Assembly: GCF_014194975.1 (NCBI RefSeq)
Contig: NZ_JACIAY010000004.1
Coordinates: forward strand, 186,001-250,000
Length of the DNA: 64,000 nucleotides
Direction: 5' to 3'
Source: Sphingomonas sp. BK580
GTDB lineage: Bacteria > Pseudomonadota > Alphaproteobacteria > Sphingomonadales > Sphingomonadaceae
Shown: one piece after another, positions 51,368-60,597 of the stretch
Layout: each line of letters opens with the position of its first letter
Position numbering within the stretch: the stretch's first letter is position 1
Notes under the pieces: generated by a model
Told to the model about the DNA's origin: nothing
The model's input: the letters and a program-made list of their open reading frames with translations, nothing else
The model's database searches: none
Made by a program: the position numbers and the translations under genes

Positions 51368-52926
51368 GGCGCGTCGCGCTGGCGGCGCTGCTGCTCGCCG
51401 CCCCGGCGGTCGCGACCGCGCAGGTGTGGCGCGCCGACCAGGGTGACGGCACGTACCGCAACCCGGTGCTCTACGCCGACTACCCCGACCCCGACGTGAT
51501 CCGCGTCGGGCGCGACTATTATCTCGTCTCGACCACCTTCGTGAACGTGCCCGGCATCACGATCCTGCACAGCCGCAATCTGATCAACTGGACGATCGCC
51601 ACCCATGTCGCGACGAAGCTCGATGGCGACCCGCGCTACGATCTCGTCGGCGGCAACGCCTATCGCAAGGGGCTCTACGCGGCGAGCCTGCGCCACCACG
51701 ACGGCACCTTCTATCTCGCGATCACCCCGGTGGGGCAGAAGACGCGCATCTACTACGCCAAGACCATCCGCGGCCCGTGGCGCTACCACGAGCTGGACCG
51801 CGAGGCGTTCGACCCCGGGCTGTTCATCGAGCCCGACGGCCGCGCCTATCTGGCGACCGCGACCACCGCCGACGGCACGATCACGCTGCTGACGCTCGAC
51901 CGCACGCTCTCCAAGGTGACCGGCGCGCGCAAGATCCACTATATCAAGGGGGCGGAAGGCTCGAAGCTGATCCGCCGCGGCGGTTATTACTACCTCTTCA
52001 ACGCGCTGCCGCCGCGCCTCGCGCTGAGCGTGTCGCGCGCGCGCAGCCTGTTCGGGCCGTGGGAGACGCGCGACCAGATCGACGATCACAGCGGCGGCCA
52101 CCAGGGCGCGCTGGTCGACCTGCCCGACGGCGGCTGGTTCGGCTATGTGATGGAGGACAGCGGCGCGATCGGGCGGATGACCAACGTCTCGCCCGTGTTC
52201 TGGAAGGACGACTGGCCCGTCTGGGGCACGCCCGACGCGCCCGGTCGCGTGCCCGCGCGCGCGCGCAAGCCGATCGCCGGCGGCGCCTTCGCGGAGCCGC
52301 CCTCGTCCGACACGTTCGACCGCCCGATACTGGGCGCTCAGTGGCAGTGGAACCACAATCCGGACGACCGCCGCTGGTCGTTGACCGAGCGGCCGGGCTG
52401 GCTGCGGCTGCGCCCGACGCGCGCGGCGCGCTTCTGGGACGCGCGCAATACGCTGACCCAGAAGGGGCAGGGGCCGGCGAGCCGCGGCGAGGTGGTGCTC
52501 GACCTGGCGCATCTCGCCCCGGGCGACCGCTGCGGCTTCGGCACGCTCGGTCAGGTGAGCGCCAATCTCACCGCCACGCGCGGGCCGGACGGGCGCGCGT
52601 CGCTGGCGATGGAGGTGACCGAGGACGAGCTCGAGGGCGCGCGCACCGAGACCCGCGCCACCGTGCCGCTCGCGGGCGATCGGCTGTGGCTCCGCACCGA
52701 GATGGACTTCCGGGCCTCCACCGGTCGCGTCGCGTACAGCGACGACGGGCGCCGCTGGCGCGGGCTCGGCGGCGACTTCCCGCTGCGCTTCGCGTGGCGC
52801 ACCGGCACCTTCCAGGGCGAGCAGTTCGCCCTGTTCTGCTACGCGCCGGGCGAGAGCAGGGGATGGGTGGACGTCGATTCGTTCACGCTGTCGCCGGTGG
52901 CTGGGGGCGAGCGCACTCGGCCGTAG
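51364..52926 (+). CDS. GH43 beta-xylosidase/arabinofuranosidase-like enzyme
   Basis: The 520-residue enzyme starts at a GTG overlapping the esterase stop (GTGA). A short signal peptide (VALAALLLAAPAVATAQ) precedes the five-blade propeller. The catalytic base Asp is in YADYPDPDVIRVGRDYYLVSTTF, the pKa-modulating Asp in FDPGLFIEPDGRAYL, and the acid Glu in KGAEGSKLIRRGGYYYLF. A C-terminal beta-sandwich (about 315-510, FDRPILGAQWQWNHNPDD) is the GH43_C2 domain. Such proteins release xylose or arabinose. Confidence 0.93.
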   Translation: MRRVALAALLLAAPAVATAQVWRADQGDGTYRNPVLYADYPDPDVIRVGRDYYLVSTTFVNVPGITILHSRNLINWTIATHVATKLDGDPRYDLVGGNAYRKGLYAASLRHHDGTFYLAITPVGQKTRIYYAKTIRGPWRYHELDREAFDPGLFIEPDGRAYLATATTADGTITLLTLDRTLSKVTGARKIHYIKGAEGSKLIRRGGYYYLFNALPPRLALSVSRARSLFGPWETRDQIDDHSGGHQGALVDLPDGGWFGYVMEDSGAIGRMTNVSPVFWKDDWPVWGTPDAPGRVPARARKPIAGGAFAEPPSSDTFDRPILGAQWQWNHNPDDRRWSLTERPGWLRLRPTRAARFWDARNTLTQKGQGPASRGEVVLDLAHLAPGDRCGFGTLGQVSANLTATRGPDGRASLAMEVTEDELEGARTETRATVPLAGDRLWLRTEMDFRASTGRVAYSDDGRRWRGLGGDFPLRFAWRTGTFQGEQFALFCYAPGESRGWVDVDSFTLSPVAGGERTRP

Positions 52927-52947
52927 CGAGCGAGGGTGCTTAGCAAT

Positions 52948-53071
52948 CCTCCCCACGGAGGAGGTGACAGGCCGAAGTCCTGACGGGGGGCCGGTGGTGA
53001 GTGCACCCGCCCTCGCCGACGCGGACACCCCTCCGTCGCGCTGCGCGCGCCACCTCCCCTTACAGGGGAGG
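52948..53071. repeat. Inverted pair of palindromes (family C) between GH43 and SGNH genes
   Basis: One element near 52944-52966 contains CCTCC and GGAGG around CCACG. The other at 53053-53071 has arms CCTCCCCT and AGGGGAGG around TAC. The two elements are near reverse complements (CACCTCC at one end, GGAGGAT at the other), about 85 bases apart. They sit between the convergent GH43 and SGNH genes, where a terminator would be expected. Confidence 0.6.
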
Positions 53072-53147
53072 ATGAGTCGTTCTCACCTGTTATGAGGGTC
53101 AAGCTTGGTCGCTGCCCGCACACCCCATGCCACCCACGCCCGCCCGC

Positions 53148-55094
53148 TCAGTCCACCGGCACGTCGAAGGTCCCGACCGGCAGCTGCGCCTCGTCGAACA
53201 GGTTCACCACCGGCGTCTCGGCCCAGGCGTAGCGGACGTGCGTCACCGGCTGGCCGTCGCCCGCCAGCGTCACCGTGTCCCCGGTGACCGTCCCCGCGGC
53301 GAAGCGGCACGATCCCGCCGCGGCGCCGCACAGCTCGAAGCCGATCGCCTGCGCCGCGCCGCGCGCGCTGAGCGCCCCCGTCGCGCCGGTGAAGCGCAGC
53401 ACCGCGCCGCCGTCGGCGCCGCGCTTCGCCCCCGCGATCGCCGGCCCCGCCGCCGCGACCGGCTCGCCGTAGCGGGCGGCGCGCATCGCGCGCGCGAGCC
53501 GCAGCCCCACCTCGCGCTTCTCGCCCGGGTGGATGTCGAGCGCGTCGCCGAGGTCGAGTGCCACCGCCATCCCGGCGTGCGGGTCGGCCGCGGTGACGCG
53601 GCGCTGCGCGTCGCGCACCATGCCCCAGCCGTTCTCCGCGGGGGCCTTGGCGCGCGTGCCATAATCGGCGAGCTGCACCACCGCGAAGCCGGTCTCGGGT
53701 GTGCCCATGCGGCGGCGCCAGTCGGCGATCAGCGCGGCGAGGCGCCTGTCGTAGCCGGGCAGGCCGGTGTCCGACTCGCCCTGGTACCAGGCGATGCCGG
53801 CGAGCTGGAGCGGCGCGAGCGGCGCGATCATCGCGTTGTCGAGCGTGCCCGCGCCGTTGATGTCGTCCCACGGCACGCGCGGCGCGCCGCCGCCGACACG
53901 CTTGGCCACGGCGTAGCGCCAGCCGCCGTCGAGCGGGACGCTGCTGCCGTCGGCGAAGGTCAGCCGCATCCGCTCCGTCGGGCCGGTCATCCCGCCGAGC
54001 GCGTAGACGTCGTCGTCGTTGACGGTGATGACGTTGCGCCCGGCGCGCAGCGTGCCCGCGGGCAGCGCGTAGACTCTCGGCTGCGAGGCGAGGCTGCTAG
54101 AGCCGACGCCGACGCCGTTGACCCAGGTGGTGTCGGCGTCGTCGACGGTGCCGAGCGACAAGGTCGCCGCCCCGCGCGCCTGCGCCGGCGTGAGCTCGAC
54201 CGTCTTCTGGTACCAGATCATGCCGTTGTAGTCGGCCAGCTCGGGCACGCCCCAGGTCTCGAAGTTGGTCAGCGCCGGCACCGCGCGCCAGTCGAGCGCG
54301 GCGTCGGGCTGCCACGGCTCCTTGCCGCGCGGGTCACCGCTGGCGCCGCGCCACCACTCCTCCCACTGCCCGATCGCCCGCCGCACCGCGGCCGCGGGGT
54401 CGCGCGCGTAGAGAGCGATCAGCGTCGCGGCATCCGCCTGGCCGCCGGCGCGGAGCGCGGCGTCGCTCATCCACGCGCTGATCCGCGACCCGCCCCAGCT
54501 CGAGTGGATCGCGCCGATCGGCACCTTCTGCGTCCGCCGCAGCGACTGCACCATGTAGAAGCAGGCGGCCGAGAAGCCGCCGACATTGTCCGGCCCCGCG
54601 GCCTGCCAGCGCGGCGCCGTGGCGAGGCGGTCGAGCGGCGTGGCGCTGGCGTTCTTGGCGATCGTCAGCAGCCGCAGCTGCGGGTCGAGCGGCGGGTGCG
54701 CGTCGGCGAACAGCGTCTGCGCGTCGTCGACGGTCAGCTCCATGTTGCTCTGGCCCGAGCAGAGGAACACGTCACCGATCAGGATGTCCCCCAGCAGCGT
54801 CGCGCCGCTCGGTGCGGCGACGGTCAGCTCATAAGGGCCACCCGCGGGCAGGGCGGGGAGGCGGGCGGTGAAGCGGCCGTCGCGCGCCGCGGTGGCGCTG
54901 ACGCTATGGCCGGCGAGGCTGATCATCACCGTCTCGCCCGGCGCCGCGGTGCCGCGGACGTCAATCGGCCGGTCGCGCTGGAGCACCGCATGTTCGCCGA
55001 TCGCGCCGTCAAGCGTCGGCGCCGCGAGCGCGGGGGTGGCGAGGGCGGAAGCGGCGAGCAGGACAGCGAGGTGGCGCGCGGGACGGATCGGCAT
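53148..55094 (-). CDS. Sialate O-acetylesterase-like SGNH hydrolase
   Basis: The 648-residue protein has a signal peptide (HLAVLLAASALATPALA). Its SGNH hydrolase domain has LCSGQSNMEL (nucleophile Ser at about 108), the GES block IAWYQGESDTGLPGY, and the Asp-His pair in ALDIHPGEKREVGLRLARAM. A beta-sandwich inserted in the middle (about 310-430, AQARGAATLSLGTVDDADTTWVNG) is also typical. Members remove O-acetyl groups from sugars. The start at 55094 has a weak ribosome binding site. It closes the polysaccharide region. Confidence 0.93.
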   Translation of the reverse strand: MPIRPARHLAVLLAASALATPALAAPTLDGAIGEHAVLQRDRPIDVRGTAAPGETVMISLAGHSVSATAARDGRFTARLPALPAGGPYELTVAAPSGATLLGDILIGDVFLCSGQSNMELTVDDAQTLFADAHPPLDPQLRLLTIAKNASATPLDRLATAPRWQAAGPDNVGGFSAACFYMVQSLRRTQKVPIGAIHSSWGGSRISAWMSDAALRAGGQADAATLIALYARDPAAAVRRAIGQWEEWWRGASGDPRGKEPWQPDAALDWRAVPALTNFETWGVPELADYNGMIWYQKTVELTPAQARGAATLSLGTVDDADTTWVNGVGVGSSSLASQPRVYALPAGTLRAGRNVITVNDDDVYALGGMTGPTERMRLTFADGSSVPLDGGWRYAVAKRVGGGAPRVPWDDINGAGTLDNAMIAPLAPLQLAGIAWYQGESDTGLPGYDRRLAALIADWRRRMGTPETGFAVVQLADYGTRAKAPAENGWGMVRDAQRRVTAADPHAGMAVALDLGDALDIHPGEKREVGLRLARAMRAARYGEPVAAAGPAIAGAKRGADGGAVLRFTGATGALSARGAAQAIGFELCGAAAGSCRFAAGTVTGDTVTLAGDGQPVTHVRYAWAETPVVNLFDEAQLPVGTFDVPVD

Positions 55095-55212
55095 GGGGCA
55101 GGAGTTCCGCTGTGATCGGCGCCGGGAGAGGTGCCGGGCGACGCGGGAAGCATCGCCGCGGTGAGACTGCGTCAGCCCGCGTCGTCGCGCAATCGCCCGT
55201 GATGCCGGATGG

Positions 55213-55680
55213 TTAGCCGGCTCGTCGTCGCGCGCGCTGGATCGCCTCGTCGAGCGCGGAGAGGAAGCGCGAGCGATCCTCCTTGGCGAACGGCGGCGAA
55301 CCACCCACGCGGTCGCCGCCCGCGCGCAGGTCGCTCATGATCGCGCGCACCGCCACCGCGCTGCCGATCGAGTTGGCGGTGAAGGGCCGTCCGTTGGGAC
55401 CGATCACCGCGGCCGCGCCCGCCTTGATCGCGCGGTCGGCGAGCAGGATGTCGGCGGTGATCACGATCGCGCCCGCGTCTGTGTGCTCGGCGATCCAGTC
55501 GTCCGCCGCGTCGAACATGTCGCTGACCGTCACGCGCTCGATCAGCGGGTGAGCGGGGACTCGCAGGTGCGCGTTGCTGACGATCGCGACGGGTATCTCG
55601 AGCCGGTAGGCGACCCGGTAGATCTCCTCCTTCACGGGGCAGGCGTCGGCGTCGACGAGGATATGCACGCGCTGGACCAT
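55213..55680 (-). CDS. DUF188 (YaiI/YqxD) family protein
   Basis: The 155-residue protein opens with the family signature HILVDADACPVKEEIYRVA and continues IVSNAHLR, VITADILLADRAIKAGA and DLRAGGDRVGGSPPFAKEDRSRFL. The fold is PIN-like, with conserved acidic residues, but the family role is unknown. The start at 55680 gives normal length. A GTG at 55725 overlaps the patatin stop (GTGA) and would add 15 residues; either way the gene is likely co-transcribed with patatin. Confidence 0.92.
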   Translation of the reverse strand: MVQRVHILVDADACPVKEEIYRVAYRLEIPVAIVSNAHLRVPAHPLIERVTVSDMFDAADDWIAEHTDAGAIVITADILLADRAIKAGAAAVIGPNGRPFTANSIGSAVAVRAIMSDLRAGGDRVGGSPPFAKEDRSRFLSALDEAIQRARRRAG

Positions 55681-55721
55681 CGCCGCGCTGTGCCACAAAG
55701 CCGCGGGCGCGTCGCCACGGA

Positions 55722-57854
55722 TCACGGCAGCTCGGCGCGCGGGTCCGAGTCGATGCTGGGGCGCAGGCGCAGCGCCTGCTTGGGCCGCGGTGCGCCGGGG
55801 CGGCCGTTGACGCGGTCGACGCCGTCGATCGCCGGCGTCGGCGCGAGCGCGGCGAGCGATTCGACACCCGCGGCCATGTCGAGCGCGAGCGCGCGCTGCG
55901 TCGCATTGGCGAAGGGATAGCCCGGGCGGGTCGGCATCGACTCGCCCGCGGCGGTCCCGGCCTCCGCCGCCATGCGCTCGATGCTCGGCGCCTGGTGGAG
56001 CGGGTCGGTCGCGGGCAGTGCGGCGCGCGCGCGGTCGTCGTGCCAGCCGGCGGCGAAGCGCGCGGCGCTCACTTCCAGGCCCGCGAGAAAGGCGCGGAAG
56101 CGGACGAAGCGGTGGTTGGCCCAGTTGAGCACGAGCGGCTCGCCCGCGAACAGCGGGTCGACCAAGGTGTCGGGCACGAAGCGGGTGGCGATCACCTCGC
56201 CCGCGCGCGCGCCGCGGCGCTGCAGGTCGGCGATCGTCGCCGCGTCCATCGCGAAATTGAAGCCGCCCTCGCCGTCGCGCATGCGGACATGGACGATCCG
56301 ATCACGATAGCCCGGCACGTCGATCAGCTGATTGTCGCCCCATTGCCGCGCGGTCGTGATGATGCGCCCGGCGAAGCGCAGCAGCTGCGCCACGGGCGAG
56401 CCGCCGGCGAGGCGGGTATAGTTTGCCAGCCGACCGCGGTTGGTCCGCAGCATGTAGACCATCTCCTCGGGCGGCGCGTCGGCGGGGGCGAGACCCGGAT
56501 CCGGCGCCTCGGCCTCGGCGGGCACGCGCTCCGGCTGCAGCTCGTCGTCATGGTAGAGCAGGTTCAGGCAGAAGGTCGGCCGTGTCGGGATCGGCGCGTC
56601 GAACAGGTGAAGCGGGAAGTTGGAGGTGATCCCGCCGTCGGTGAGCCACAGCTCCGCGAGCTCGCGCCCGCCGCCGAGCGCGCCGGCGCGCTCGCGCAGC
56701 ACGTAAAGTCGTACCGCGCGGAACAGGAATGGGAAACTCAGCGACATCCGGACGCCGACGAGCACCGGCAGGTCCTCCGGTCGGGGCAGCCGGAGCATGT
56801 CGCCCGCGTCGACGTCGTGCAGCGCGACGCCGGCGAGATCGTCGCGCGGATCGGTCGGCGCGCGCTGATGGTGCTCCATCCACGCGACGATCTCGGGCGG
56901 GAACAGCGCCGCGAGGTCGCTCCGCCGGGCATAGAGCAGATCCTCGCGGCGCTGGAACGGTAGCTGCACCGACTGCGCCCGGCTGATGTCGGACGCGACC
57001 AGCACGAGCTCGATGTCGCGGGCGATCGTGGCGAGGCTCGGGGATGGGCGCCGCGGATCGTGCGCGCCGCGTAGCGCGGCGGCCAAGGCCTCGTCGCGGG
57101 TCGGCCCCGCGCCGCGGTGCGAGGCCGCCCAGAGGTCGCCGAAGGTGAGCGGCTCGTCCGCCGCCAGCCCGGCGAGCTCCTGGAAGCGTGCGTGCAGCCA
57201 CTCGGTCAGCGACGGCAAGGTCTCACCAGCGACGCGCGCCCGTGCCGCGCCCGAGCAGAAGCCGTAACCGTTGGCGGCGATCGCGCGCAGCCCGGTGCGC
57301 AGCACCGGCGACCAAAGGAGCGTCGCGAGCAGCAGCGCCAGCGCGGGCACGCCGACGGCGAGGAGCAGCAGCAGCGCGAGCGCGAGCGCCGCACCGCGCG
57401 TCGGCTCGAGCCACAGCAACGCCGCCGCGACGAGCCCGAGCATCAGCCCCGCCCAGCAGAGCGCCGCGCGAGCGAGGACGCCGATCACGCCGGCGACGCC
57501 GCGCCGGCCCGCCGCCGCCTGAAGCCGACGCAGCAGCTGGAACAGCGGTGCGGTCGCCGCGTCGGGCTCGAACAGATGCTGGAGCAGCGGCGCGCCGCCG
57601 TGCTGCTCGCCCAGCTCGAGCGCCAGCCGCTCGAGCCGCTCGCGCGCGCCCGGATGGCGCCCCGACCGCCGACCGAACTCCATCGCCGCCGCGGCCGCCG
57701 CGCCGATCGCCCCGGCCGAGGTGCCGCCGATCGCGCGCAGCCGGTACGTCGCCGCGATCGCCGCGATCGCGCCGGGGTAGATGATCCCGCTCGTCACGCC
57801 GCCCTTCATGACGAGGTCGCACTCGAGCGCGGCGCGGTCGGGTCCGGTCGGCAT
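55722..57854 (-). CDS. Patatin-like phospholipase with an internal membrane region
   Basis: The 710-residue protein has a patatin catalytic domain split by an insert. The front part has VMKGGVTSGIIYPGAIAAI and the nucleophile elbow GGTSAGAIG (Ser near residue 45). Residues about 130-205 form two or three hydrophobic helices (ARAALCWAGLMLGLVAAALLWL, ALALALLLLLAVGVPALALLLATLL). The catalytic Asp follows much later in LWLTDGGITSNFPLHLFDAP (about 400). The DGG motif and Ser-Asp dyad support a lipid acyl hydrolase held in the membrane. The frame is open upstream, but MPTGPD at 57854 is the best start. Confidence 0.88.
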   Translation of the reverse strand: MPTGPDRAALECDLVMKGGVTSGIIYPGAIAAIAATYRLRAIGGTSAGAIGAAAAAAMEFGRRSGRHPGARERLERLALELGEQHGGAPLLQHLFEPDAATAPLFQLLRRLQAAAGRRGVAGVIGVLARAALCWAGLMLGLVAAALLWLEPTRGAALALALLLLLAVGVPALALLLATLLWSPVLRTGLRAIAANGYGFCSGAARARVAGETLPSLTEWLHARFQELAGLAADEPLTFGDLWAASHRGAGPTRDEALAAALRGAHDPRRPSPSLATIARDIELVLVASDISRAQSVQLPFQRREDLLYARRSDLAALFPPEIVAWMEHHQRAPTDPRDDLAGVALHDVDAGDMLRLPRPEDLPVLVGVRMSLSFPFLFRAVRLYVLRERAGALGGGRELAELWLTDGGITSNFPLHLFDAPIPTRPTFCLNLLYHDDELQPERVPAEAEAPDPGLAPADAPPEEMVYMLRTNRGRLANYTRLAGGSPVAQLLRFAGRIITTARQWGDNQLIDVPGYRDRIVHVRMRDGEGGFNFAMDAATIADLQRRGARAGEVIATRFVPDTLVDPLFAGEPLVLNWANHRFVRFRAFLAGLEVSAARFAAGWHDDRARAALPATDPLHQAPSIERMAAEAGTAAGESMPTRPGYPFANATQRALALDMAAGVESLAALAPTPAIDGVDRVNGRPGAPRPKQALRLRPSIDSDPRAELP

Positions 57855-57926
57855 CGTGCTGGCTCCCGCGGCGCCTCGCGCGCCCCGCCGCAGCCTAGCG
57901 CGCGCGGGCAGCGGCGATAAGGGGCG

Positions 57927-58327
57927 GTGAGCGCTGTCGCATGTCACACCGGGCGGTTCTCTCTGGGCCCGCAGGCCGAGCAGGTGTGGCGGACGCGCCT
58001 GATCGGGACGATCAACACGGGGAACCGGCTGCAGCGCGCTTCCGCGTGCCGCATCCGGGGTCGATGGCCGACGCGGGCGCGCCGCTTGGATCGCGTACGG
58101 CGGCGGCATGCCGGGCTGGCGCGCCAGCACCGCGGCACGCCGCCGGTGCTGCCCGCGATGCGCTGGATCGACGGCCCGCCCCGCTATGTCAGGCGCGAGC
58201 GCGGCGGCGCGGTGCAGGCGCCGCGCTGGCGCTGCGCGACGGCCATGTCGCCGTCCAGGTCGCGCGCCAAGCCGACAAGCGCGCGCACGTCCTCGCGCGT
58301 CACCCGGCGCAGGCGACCCGCGGCTGA
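57927..58327 (+). pseudogene. Possible degraded gene in the 57855-58299 gap
   Basis: This gap holds no intact gene. Stretches with coding-like codon use appear in different plus-strand frames: SLGPQAEQVWRTRLIGTI from a GTG at 57927, then RFRVPHPGSMADAGAPLG in the frame that opens at 57941, VLPAMRWIDGPPRYVRRERG back in the first frame, and ALALRDGHVAVQVARQ at the end. This could be a gene broken by two or more frameshifts. I recognise no family, and chance open frames in GC-rich DNA are the alternative. Confidence 0.22.
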
Positions 58328-59460
58328 CGCGACGCCAGCAGCAGCAGCGCCAGCGCCGCCGCGGCCATCGCCGCGCCCGCCAGCGACACCGCGGGCAGGC
58401 CGAGCCCGGCGGCGATCACCCCGCCGCCCAGCGCCGCGCCGATCGCATTGCCGAGGTTGAACGCGCCGATGTTCATCGCCGAGGCGAGGTTGGGCGCCTC
58501 GCCCGCCGCGGCCATCACCTGCATCTGCAACGGCGGCACGGTCGCGAAGCTGGCGATGCCCCAGACCAGGATCGCGGCGGCGGCGGAGAGCGGCGCGTGC
58601 ATCAGCCAGGCGAAGGCGAGCATCACCAGCGTCAGCAGCGCGAGCATCGCGGCGAGCGCGCGCGTCACGGATCGGTCGGCGAGCCGGCCGCCGAGCGTGT
58701 TGCCGATCGTCGCGCCGACGCCGAACAGCATCAGCGACACCGTGACCAGCGCGGTCGAGGCGTGGGCGACGTCGCGCAGGATCGGCACGATATAGGTGAA
58801 CACGGTGAACACGCCGCCGAAGCCGAGCGTGGTCAGCGCCAGCGCGAGCAGCACGCGCGGGCGGCCGAGCACGCGCAGCTCGGCGGCGAGGTCCGCCCCC
58901 GCCGGCGCGGGCAGCGGCGGCAAGGCGAGGCGCAGCGTCACCATCGCCACCGCGCCGATCGCGGCGATGCCGGCGAAGGCGGGACGCCAGCCGATCGCCT
59001 CGCCGACCCAGGTGGCGAGCGGCACGCCGCCGATCGTCGCCACGGTCAGCCCGGTGAACATCGCGGCGACCGCGCCGGCACGCCGCTCGGGCGGCACCAG
59101 CCCCGCCGCGACCACCGCACCGACGCCGAAGAAGGCGCCGTGGTTGAACGCGGTGACGACGCGCGCCGCCATCAGCCAGGCGTAGCCGCCGGCGGCTGCT
59201 GACAGCGCGTTGCCGAGGGTGAAGATCGCCATCAGCGCGATTAGCAAGGTACGGCGATCGAGCCGCGCGGTGGTCAGCGTCATCAGCGGCGCGCCGATCA
59301 GCACGCCGAGTGCATAGGCGCTGACCAGCAGGCCGGCGGAGGGGATCGAGACGCGCAGGTCGGCGGCGATCACGGGCAGCATGCCCATCGGCGCGAACTC
59401 GGTGACGCCGATGCCGAAGGCGCCGATCGCCAGGGCGGACAGGCCCGGATTGAGCTTCAT
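58300..59460 (-). CDS. MFS transporter, AraJ/YdhP-like (DHA1)
   Basis: The 386-residue protein has twelve helices and the DHA1 opening SALAIGAFGIGVTEFAPMGMLPVIAADLRVSIPSAGLLVSAYALGVLIGAPL, followed by LDRRTLLI and AFNHGAFFGVGAVVA. These match AraJ/YdhP-type efflux proteins for sugars or small molecules. The substrate is unknown. It lies 13 bases after the aldo/keto reductase gene and shares its operon, divergent from a LysR gene that may control both. Confidence 0.9.
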   Translation of the reverse strand: MKLNPGLSALAIGAFGIGVTEFAPMGMLPVIAADLRVSIPSAGLLVSAYALGVLIGAPLMTLTTARLDRRTLLIALMAIFTLGNALSAAAGGYAWLMAARVVTAFNHGAFFGVGAVVAAGLVPPERRAGAVAAMFTGLTVATIGGVPLATWVGEAIGWRPAFAGIAAIGAVAMVTLRLALPPLPAPAGADLAAELRVLGRPRVLLALALTTLGFGGVFTVFTYIVPILRDVAHASTALVTVSLMLFGVGATIGNTLGGRLADRSVTRALAAMLALLTLVMLAFAWLMHAPLSAAAAILVWGIASFATVPPLQMQVMAAAGEAPNLASAMNIGAFNLGNAIGAALGGGVIAAGLGLPAVSLAGAAMAAAALALLLLASRQPRVACAG

Positions 59461-59473
59461 GACTCGTCTCCGC

Positions 59474-60508
59474 TCAGACCAGCCGCGGCGCGAGGCGGGC
59501 GAAGCCCTCCTGCTGGCGGTAGGGCGTGTGGGGGTAGGGCGGGAGCTCGTCGCTGGCGGCGTCGAGCGTCGCCATATGCTCCCGACTGAGCGCCCAGCCG
59601 ATCGCGCCGAGATTGTCGCGCAGCTGCGCCTCGTCGCGCGCGCCGATGATCACCGAGGCGACGGTCGGCCGCTGCAACAGCCAGTTGAGCGCGATCTGCG
59701 GCAGCGTCCGCCCGGTCTCGGCGGCGACCGCCTCGAGCGCGTCGACGACGCGGTAGAGATGCTCGTCCGCGACCGGCGGCGCGAACTGGACGGTGTCATG
59801 CAGCCGGCTTCCCGGCGGGACCGGCCGTCCTCGCCCGATCTTGCCCGTCAGCCGGCCCCAGCCGAGCGGGCTCCACACCAGCGCGCCGACGCCCTGATCC
59901 TGCGCCAGCGGCATCAGCTCCCACTCGTAGGCGCGGCCGATCAGCGAATAATAGACCTGGTGTGCGACCAGCCGCGGCCAGCCGTGACGGTCGGCCACCG
60001 CCTGCGCCTTCATCAGCTGCCAGCCGGGATAGTTGGAGACGCCGGCGTAGCGGACCTTGCCCGCGGTGATCAGCCGGTCGAGCGTCGCCATGAGCTCCTC
60101 GACCGGGGTGTGCGCGTCATAGGCGTGGAGCTGGAGCAGATCGATGTGATCGGTGCCGAGCCGCCGCAGCGAGTCCTCCACCGCACGGATCAGCCGCGCG
60201 CGCGAGGCGCCCCAATCCTGCGGCCCGTCACCCATCGGCAGGCCGGTCTTGGTCGACACCAGCACCGCGTCGCGGCGGCCCTTGATCGCCGCGCCGAGCA
60301 CCTCCTCCGACGCTCCCTCCGAATAGACATCGGCGGTGTCGAACAAGGTGACCCCCGCGTCGAGGCAGATATCGAGCAGGCGGCGCGCCTCGGCGGCGTC
60401 GCTCTGCCCCCAGGCGCCGAACAGCGGGCCCTTGCCGCCGAACGTCCCCGTGCCGAACGACAGCGCGGGAACGCGCAGTCCCGATGCGCCCAGTTGCCGA
60501 TAGTCCAT
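59474..60508 (-). CDS. Aldo/keto reductase
   Basis: The 344-residue NADPH-dependent oxidoreductase has the catalytic residues of the AKR barrel: Asp and Tyr in FDTADVYSEGASEE, Lys in VSTKTGLPMGDGP and His in DLLQLHAYDAHTPVEE. Other blocks are KVRYAGVSNYPGWQL, LVWSPLGWGRLTGK and VASVIIGARDEAQLRDNLGA. It probably reduces a sugar or aldehyde. The start at 60508 is the first ATG. It is first in an operon with the MFS gene. Confidence 0.94.
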   Translation of the reverse strand: MDYRQLGASGLRVPALSFGTGTFGGKGPLFGAWGQSDAAEARRLLDICLDAGVTLFDTADVYSEGASEEVLGAAIKGRRDAVLVSTKTGLPMGDGPQDWGASRARLIRAVEDSLRRLGTDHIDLLQLHAYDAHTPVEELMATLDRLITAGKVRYAGVSNYPGWQLMKAQAVADRHGWPRLVAHQVYYSLIGRAYEWELMPLAQDQGVGALVWSPLGWGRLTGKIGRGRPVPPGSRLHDTVQFAPPVADEHLYRVVDALEAVAAETGRTLPQIALNWLLQRPTVASVIIGARDEAQLRDNLGAIGWALSREHMATLDAASDELPPYPHTPYRQQEGFARLAPRLV

Positions 60509-60597
60509 CTTTCACCTTTTGCCATCCGGTCCGAGGCGACTAAGTGGCGAAGGATGACGCGGTGTAGAACCGCCGCAGCAGGCGAAGGATCTGTGCG

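Noticed and set aside
60517..60551. Strong LysR binding site in the divergent gap
   Set aside because: Only a loose, widely spaced inverted pair is present, too weak for a separate feature.
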